Shown: positions 58,268 through 64,000 of the stretch, in pieces
Layout of the letters: every line of letters starts with the position of its first letter
Numbering within the stretch: position 1 is the stretch's first letter
From: Lethocerus indicus
Taxonomy: Eukaryota; Arthropoda; Insecta; Hemiptera; Belostomatidae
Direction: 5' to 3'
Assembly: GCA_019843655.1 (NCBI GenBank)
Contig: JACDQD010000009.1
Location: 25,551,580 to 25,615,579, forward strand
DNA length: 64,000 bases
The notes under the pieces: model-generated
What the model was told of the DNA's origin: nothing
What the model saw: the letters and a program-made list of their open reading frames with translations, nothing else
Database searches by the model: none
Position numbers and translations under genes: made by a program

Positions 58268-61200
58268 CTAAATTTTCGATTTTCGACCCGCCCTTTAGGG
58301 GCAAGTGTAACTCACATTGGTACACTTGTGGGTAATATGGGACCGATCTCGAAAATTTTCGAAAAACCTAAATTTTCGAATTTTCAACCCGCCCTTTTAG
58401 GGGGCAAGTGTAACTCACATTGGTACACTTGTGGGTGGAATATGGGATCGATCTGCGAAAATTTTCAAAACCTAAATTTTCGATTTTCGAACCCGCCCTT
58501 TAGGGCAAGTGTAACTCACATTGGTACACTTGTGGGTGGAATATGGATCGATCTGCGAAAATTTTCGAAAACCTAAATTTTCGATTTTCAACCCGCCCTT
58601 TTAGGGGCAAGTGTAACTCACATTGGTACACTTGTGGGTGGAATATGGGATCGATCTGCGAAAATTTTCGAAAACCTAAATTTTCGATTTTCGGCCCTTT
58701 TAGGGCAAGTGTAACTCACATTGGTACACTTGTGGGTGGAATATGGGATCGATCTGCGAAAATTTTCGAAAAACTAAATTTTCGATTTTCAACCCGCCCC
58801 AATTGGTACACTTGTGTGGAATATGGGACCGATCTGAAATTTTCAAAAACCTAACTTTTCGATTTTCAACCCACTTTTAGGGTACACTTGTGGGTGGAAT
58901 ATGGATCGATCTGCGAAAATTTTCGAAAACCTAAATTTTCGATTTTCGACCCGCCCTTTCAGGGGCAAACCCTCATTGGGTACACTTGTGGGTGGAATAT
59001 GGGATCGATCTGCGAAAATTTTCGAAAAACCTAAATTTTCGATTTTCAACCCGCCCTTTTAGGGGCAAGTGTAACTCACATTGGTACACTTGTGGGTGGA
59101 ATATGGGATCGATCTGCGAAAATTTTCGAAAAACCTAAATTTTCGATTTTCGACCCGCCCTTTCAGGGGCAAGTGTAACTCACATTGGTACACTTGTGGG
59201 TGGAATATGGGATCGATCTGCGAAAATTTTCGAAAACCTAAATTTTCGATTTTCAACCCGCCCTTTTAGGGGCAAGTGTAACTCACATTGGTACACTTGT
59301 GGGTGGAATATGGGATCGATCTGCGAAAATTTTCGAAAAACCTAAATTTTTCCGATTTTCGACCCCGCCCTTTTAGGGGCAAGTGTAACTCACATTGGTA
59401 CACTTGTGGGTGGAATATGGGATCGATCTGCGAAAATTTTCGAAAACCTAAATTTTCGATTTTCGACCCGCCTTTTAGGGGCAAGTGTAACTCACATTGG
59501 TACACTTGTGGGTGGAATATGGGATCGATCTGCGAAAATTTTCGAAAACCTAAATTTTCGATTTTCAACCGCCTTTAGGGCAAGTTAACTCACATTGGTA
59601 CACTTGGGGGAATATGGGATCATCTGCGAAAATTTTCGAAAACCTAAATTTTCGTTTTCAACCCGCCTTTAGGGGCAAGTGTAACATTGGTACACTTGTG
59701 GGTGGAATATGGGATCGATCTGCGAAAATTTTCGAAAAACTAAATTTTCGATTTTCAACCCGCCCTTTTAGGGGCAAGTGTAACTCACATTGGTACACTT
59801 GTGGGTGGAATATGGATCGATTTTGAAAATTTTCCGGAAAAACCTAAATTTCGATTTTCAACCCGCCTTTAGGGGCAAGTGTATCACATTTCACTTGTGG
59901 GAATATGGGATCGATCTGCGAAATTTTCGAAAACCTAAATTTTCGATTTTCAACCGCCCTTTTAGGGGCAAGTGTAACTCACATTGGTACACTTGTGGGT
60001 GGAATATGGGATCGATCTGCGAAAATTTTCGAAAACCTAAATTTCGATTTTCAACCCGCCCTTTAGGGCAAGTGTAACTCACATTGGTACACTTGTGGGT
60101 GGAATATGGGATCGATCTGCGAAAATTTTCGAAAACCTAAATTTCGATTTTCAACCCGCCCTTTAGGGCAAGTGTAACTCACATTGGTACACTTGTGGGT
60201 GGAATATGGGATCGATCTGCGAAAATTTTCGAAAAACCTAAATTTTCGATTTTCGACCCGCCCTTTAGGGGCAAGTGTAACTCATTGGTACACTTGTGGG
60301 TGGAATATGGGATCGATCTGCGAAAATTTTCGAAAACCTAAATTTTCGATTTTCGACCCGCCACTTTAGGGCAAGTGTAACTCACATTGGTACACTTGTG
60401 GGTGGAATATGGGATCGATCTGCGAAAATTTTCGAAAACCTAAATTTTCGATTTTCGACCCGCTTTTAGGGGCAAGTGTAACTCACTTTGGTACACTTGT
60501 GGGTGGAATATGGGATCGATCTGCGAAAATTTTCGAAAAACCTAAATTTTCGATTTTCGACCCGTCATTTCAGGGGCAAGTGTAACTCACATTGGTACAC
60601 TTGTGGGTGGAATATGGGATCGATCTGCGAAAATTTTCGAAAAACCTAAATTTTCGATTTTCGACCCGCCCTTTTAGGGGCAAGTGTAACTCACATTGGT
60701 ACACTTGTGGGTGGAATATGGGATCGATCTGCGAAAATTTTCGAAAAACCTAAATTTTCGATTTTCGACCCGCCGTTTGGTATAAGGGGCAAGTGTAACT
60801 CACATTGGTACACTTGTGGGTGGAATATGGGATCGATCTGCGAAAATTTTCGAAAAACCTAAATTTTCGATTTTCGACCCGCCCTTTTAGGGGCAAGTGT
60901 AACTCACATTGGTACACTTGTGGGTGGAATATGGGATCGATCTGCGAAAATTTTCGAAAAACCTAAATTTTCGATTTTCGACCCGCCCTTTAGGGCAAGT
61001 GTAACTCACATTGGTACACTTGTGGGTGGAATATGGGATCGATCTGCGAAAATTTTCGAAAAACCTAAATTTTCGATTTTCAACCCGCCCTTTTAGGGCA
61101 AGTAACTCACATTGGTACACTTGTGGGTGGAATATGGGATCGATCTGCGAAAATTTTCGAAAACCTAAATTTTCGATTTTCAGACCCGCCTTTTAGGGGC

Positions 61201-64000
61201 AAGTGTAACTTGGTACACTTGTGGTGGATTGGGACCGATCTGCGAAAATTTTCGAAAACCTAAATTTTCGTTTTCGACCCGGTTTCAGGGGCAATATCAC
61301 ATTGGTACACTTGTGGGTGGATATGGGATCGATCTGCGAAAATTTTCCTAAATTTTCGATTTTCGACCCGCCGTTTCAGGGGCAAGTGTAACCTTGGTAA
61401 CTTGTGGGTGGATTGGGATCGATCGAAAATTTTCGAAAACCTAAATTTTCGATTTTCCCTTTTAGGGGCCCGCCGTTTCAGGGGCAGTGTAACTCACATT
61501 GGTACACTTGTGGGTGGAATATGGGATCGATCTGCGAAAATTTTCGAAAACCTAAATTTTCGATTTTCAACCCGCCGTTTTAGGGGCAAGTGTAACTCAC
61601 ATTGGTAACTTGTGGGTGGAATATGGGATCGATCTGCGAAAATTTTCGAAAAATAAATTTTCGATTTTCGAACCCGCCCTTCAGGGGCAAATGTAACTCA
61701 CATTGGTACACTTGTGGAATATGGGACCCGCGAAAAACCTAAATTTTCGATTTTCGACCCGCCCTTTTAGGGGCACATTGGAAGTTGTGAACTCCTAATT
61801 TTCGATTTTCAAACCCGCCTAAATTTTCGATTTTCGACCCGCCCTTTTAGGGGCAAGTGTAACTCACATTGGTACACTTGTGGGTGGAATATGGGATCGA
61901 TCTGCGAAAATTTTCGAAAAACCTAAATTTTCGATTTTCAACCCGCCCTTTTAGGGGCAAGTGTAACTCACATTGGTACACTTGTGGGTGGAATATGGGA
62001 TCGATCTGCGAAAATTTTCGAAAAACCTAAATTTTCGATTTTCAACCCGCCCTTTTAGGGGCAAGTGTAACTCACATTGGTACACTTGTGGGTGGAATAT
62101 GGGATCGATCTGCGAAAATTTTCGAAAAACCTAAATTTTCGATTTTCGACCCGCCCTTTTAGGGGCAAGTGTAACTCACATTGGTACACTTGTGTGGGAA
62201 TATGGGATCGATCTGCGAAAATTTTCGAAAACCTAAATTTTCGATTTTCGACCCGCCTTTTAGGGGCAAATTAACCTCACATTGGTACACTTGTGGGTGG
62301 AATATGGATCGATCTGCGAAAATTTTCGAAAACCTAAATTTTCGATTTTCAACCCGCCGTTTAGGGCAAGTGTAACTCACATTGGTACACTTGTGGGTGG
62401 AATATGGGATCGATTCGAAAATTTTCGAAAACCTAAATTTCGATTTTTCAACCGCCCTTTTAGGGCAAGTGTAACTCACATTGTAATAATTTGTGGGTGG
62501 AATATGGGATCGATCTGAAAATTTTCGAAAACCAATTTTCGATTTCAACCCGCCCTTTAGCAAGTGTAACTCACTGGTACACTTGTGGGTGGAATATGGA
62601 TCGATCTGCGAAAATTTTCGAAAACCTAAATTTTGATTTCGATTTTCAACCCGCCTTTTAGGGGCAAGTGTAACTCACATTGGTACACTTGTGGGTGGAA
62701 TATGGGATCGATCTGCGAAAATTTTCGAAAACCTAAATTTTCAACCCGCCCTTTAGGGCAACCACATTGGTACACTTGTGGGTGGAATATGGGATCGATC
62801 TGCGAAAATTTTCGAAAAACCTAAATTTTCGATTTTCAACCCGCCCTTTTAGGGGCAAGTGTAACTCACATTGGTACACTTGTGGGTGGAATATGGGATC
62901 GATCTGCGAAAATTTTCGAAAACCTAAATTTTCGATTTTCAACCCGCCCTTAGGGGCAAGTGTAACTCACATTGGTACACTTGTGGGTGGAATATGGGAT
63001 CGATCTGCGAAAATTTTCGAAAACCTAAATTTTCGATTTTTCAACCCGCCCTTTAGGGGCAAGTGTAACTCACATTGGTACATGTGGGTGGAATATGGAT
63101 CGATCTGCGAAAATTTTCGAAAACCTAAATTTTCGACCCGCCCTTTAGGGCAAGTGTAACTCACATTGGTACACTTGTGGGTGGAATATGGGATCGATCT
63201 GCGAAAATTTCGAAAACCTAAATTTTCGATTTTCAACCCGCCCTTTTAGGGCAAGTGTAACTCACATTGGTACACTTGTGGGTGGAATATGGGATCGATC
63301 TGCGAAAATTTTCGAAAAACCTAAATTTTCGATTTTCAACCCGCCCTTTTAGGGGCAAGTGTAACTCACATTGGTACACTTGTGGGTGGAATATGGGATC
63401 GATCTGCGAAAATTTTCGAAAAACCTAAATTTTCGATTTTCAACCCGCCCTTTTAGGGGCAAGTGTAACTCACATTGGTACACTTGTGGGTGGAATATGG
63501 GATCGATCTGCGAAAATTTTCGAAAAACCTAAATTTTCGATTTTCAACCCGCCCTTTAGGCAAGTGTAACTCACATTGGCACTTGTGGTGGAATATGGAT
63601 CGATCTGCGAAAATTTTCGAAAACCTAAATTTTCGATTTTCAACCCGCCCTTTAGGGCAAGTGTAACTCACATTGGTACACTTGTGGGTGGAATATGGAT
63701 CGATCTGCGAAAATTTTCGAAAACCTAAATTTTCGATTTTCAACCCGCCCTTTAGGGGCAAGCAAGTGTAACTCACATTGGTACACTTGTGGGTGGAATA
63801 TGGGATCGATCTGCGAAAATTTTCGAAAACCTAAATTTTCGATTTTCAACCCGCCCTTTAGGGCAAGTGTAACTCACATTGGTACACTTGTGGGTGGAAT
63901 ATGGGATCGATCTGCGAAAATTTTCGAAAAACCTAAATTTTCGATTTTCAACCCGCCCTTTAGGCAAGTGTAACTCACATTGGCACTTGTGGTGGAATAT
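58268..64000 (+). repeat. 104-bp satellite array, about 55 units, open at window end
   Basis: Consensus unit of 104 bp with CTAAATTTTCGATTTTCAAC, CCGCCCTTTTAGGGGCAAGT, GTAACTCACATTGGTACACT and TGTGGGTGGAATATGGGATC, then GATCTGCGAAAATTTTCGAA. The spacing is exactly 104 in homogeneous stretches (e.g. 61881, 61985, 62089). Units at about 61200-61860 are truncated and rearranged. Each unit has a CAAGTGTA...TACACTTG dyad and the palindrome CGAAAATTTTCG. Frames on both strands shift from unit to unit because 104 is not a multiple of 3. Confidence 0.98.

Noticed and set aside
58328..63973. Many frames of 60-134 codons on both strands (WVEYGIDLRKFSK-type and its opposites)
   Set aside because: All follow the 104-bp satellite and change frame from unit to unit.

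Overview
This is a window of eukaryotic nuclear DNA, most likely from an invertebrate animal and possibly an arthropod. The reasons are: no operon-like gene order and no long open frames; long TA and GA microsatellites; decayed Tc1/mariner-type elements that keep a recognisable transposase C-terminus; satellite arrays; a high density of TCG/CGA words, meaning CpG is not strongly depleted; and splice-like signals. I cannot name the species, and I see no complete gene, tRNA or rRNA that I would defend. Almost everything that can be described is repetitive.

Layout. 0-5.9 kb is mostly unique AT-rich DNA with a mariner derivative (2.6-3.1 kb) and two copies of a palindromic element called family A here. 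6.0-10.9 kb is a diverged tandem array (array 1) with three different higher-order periods, broken at 9.4-9.95 kb by a block carrying a piggyBac-like end. 11-16 kb is low-copy DNA with one family A copy. 16.1-19.9 kb holds mariner derivatives, three 191-bp tandem copies of one mariner end, and a 0.46-kb inverted pair. 20.9-29.8 kb is framed by an 0.85-kb inverted pair (family D) and contains a family A cluster, a coding-like minus-strand frame at 24.4-24.8 kb and a CpG-rich island at 26.3-27.7 kb. 30-34 kb is low-copy. 34.6-52.3 kb is dominated by family A copies, several with private tandem arrays inside them, plus a 337-bp repeat (37.8-38.6 kb), a 300-bp GA tract (39.1-39.4 kb) and a 229-bp array (42.8-44.5 kb). 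54.0-54.8 kb and 56.9-58.3 kb are a second diverged array (array 2). Each copy leads into a 104-bp satellite unit, and the second expands to about 55 copies that run off the window end.

The most unusual item is family A. It looks like a foldback but has a fixed polarity. One end is long, with terminus TTTAATATCACTG read inward; the other is short and ends CGAACCTACAG. Several copies are bounded by 10-13 bp direct repeats exactly at those two termini. The arms carry a conserved hairpin whose loop varies, plus an AAGATGGCG motif. The interior repeatedly turns into different tandem arrays. I do not recognise it as a named family.

Possible coding pieces (52-171, 11031-11342, 13622-13726, 15067-15249, 24408-24755, 26535-26621, 33889-34230, 46817-47056, 49060-49289, 56236-56433) are listed at low confidence. 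In this base composition several overlapping frames can look protein-like, so eye impression is weak evidence. No shared pathway or gene network can be inferred.
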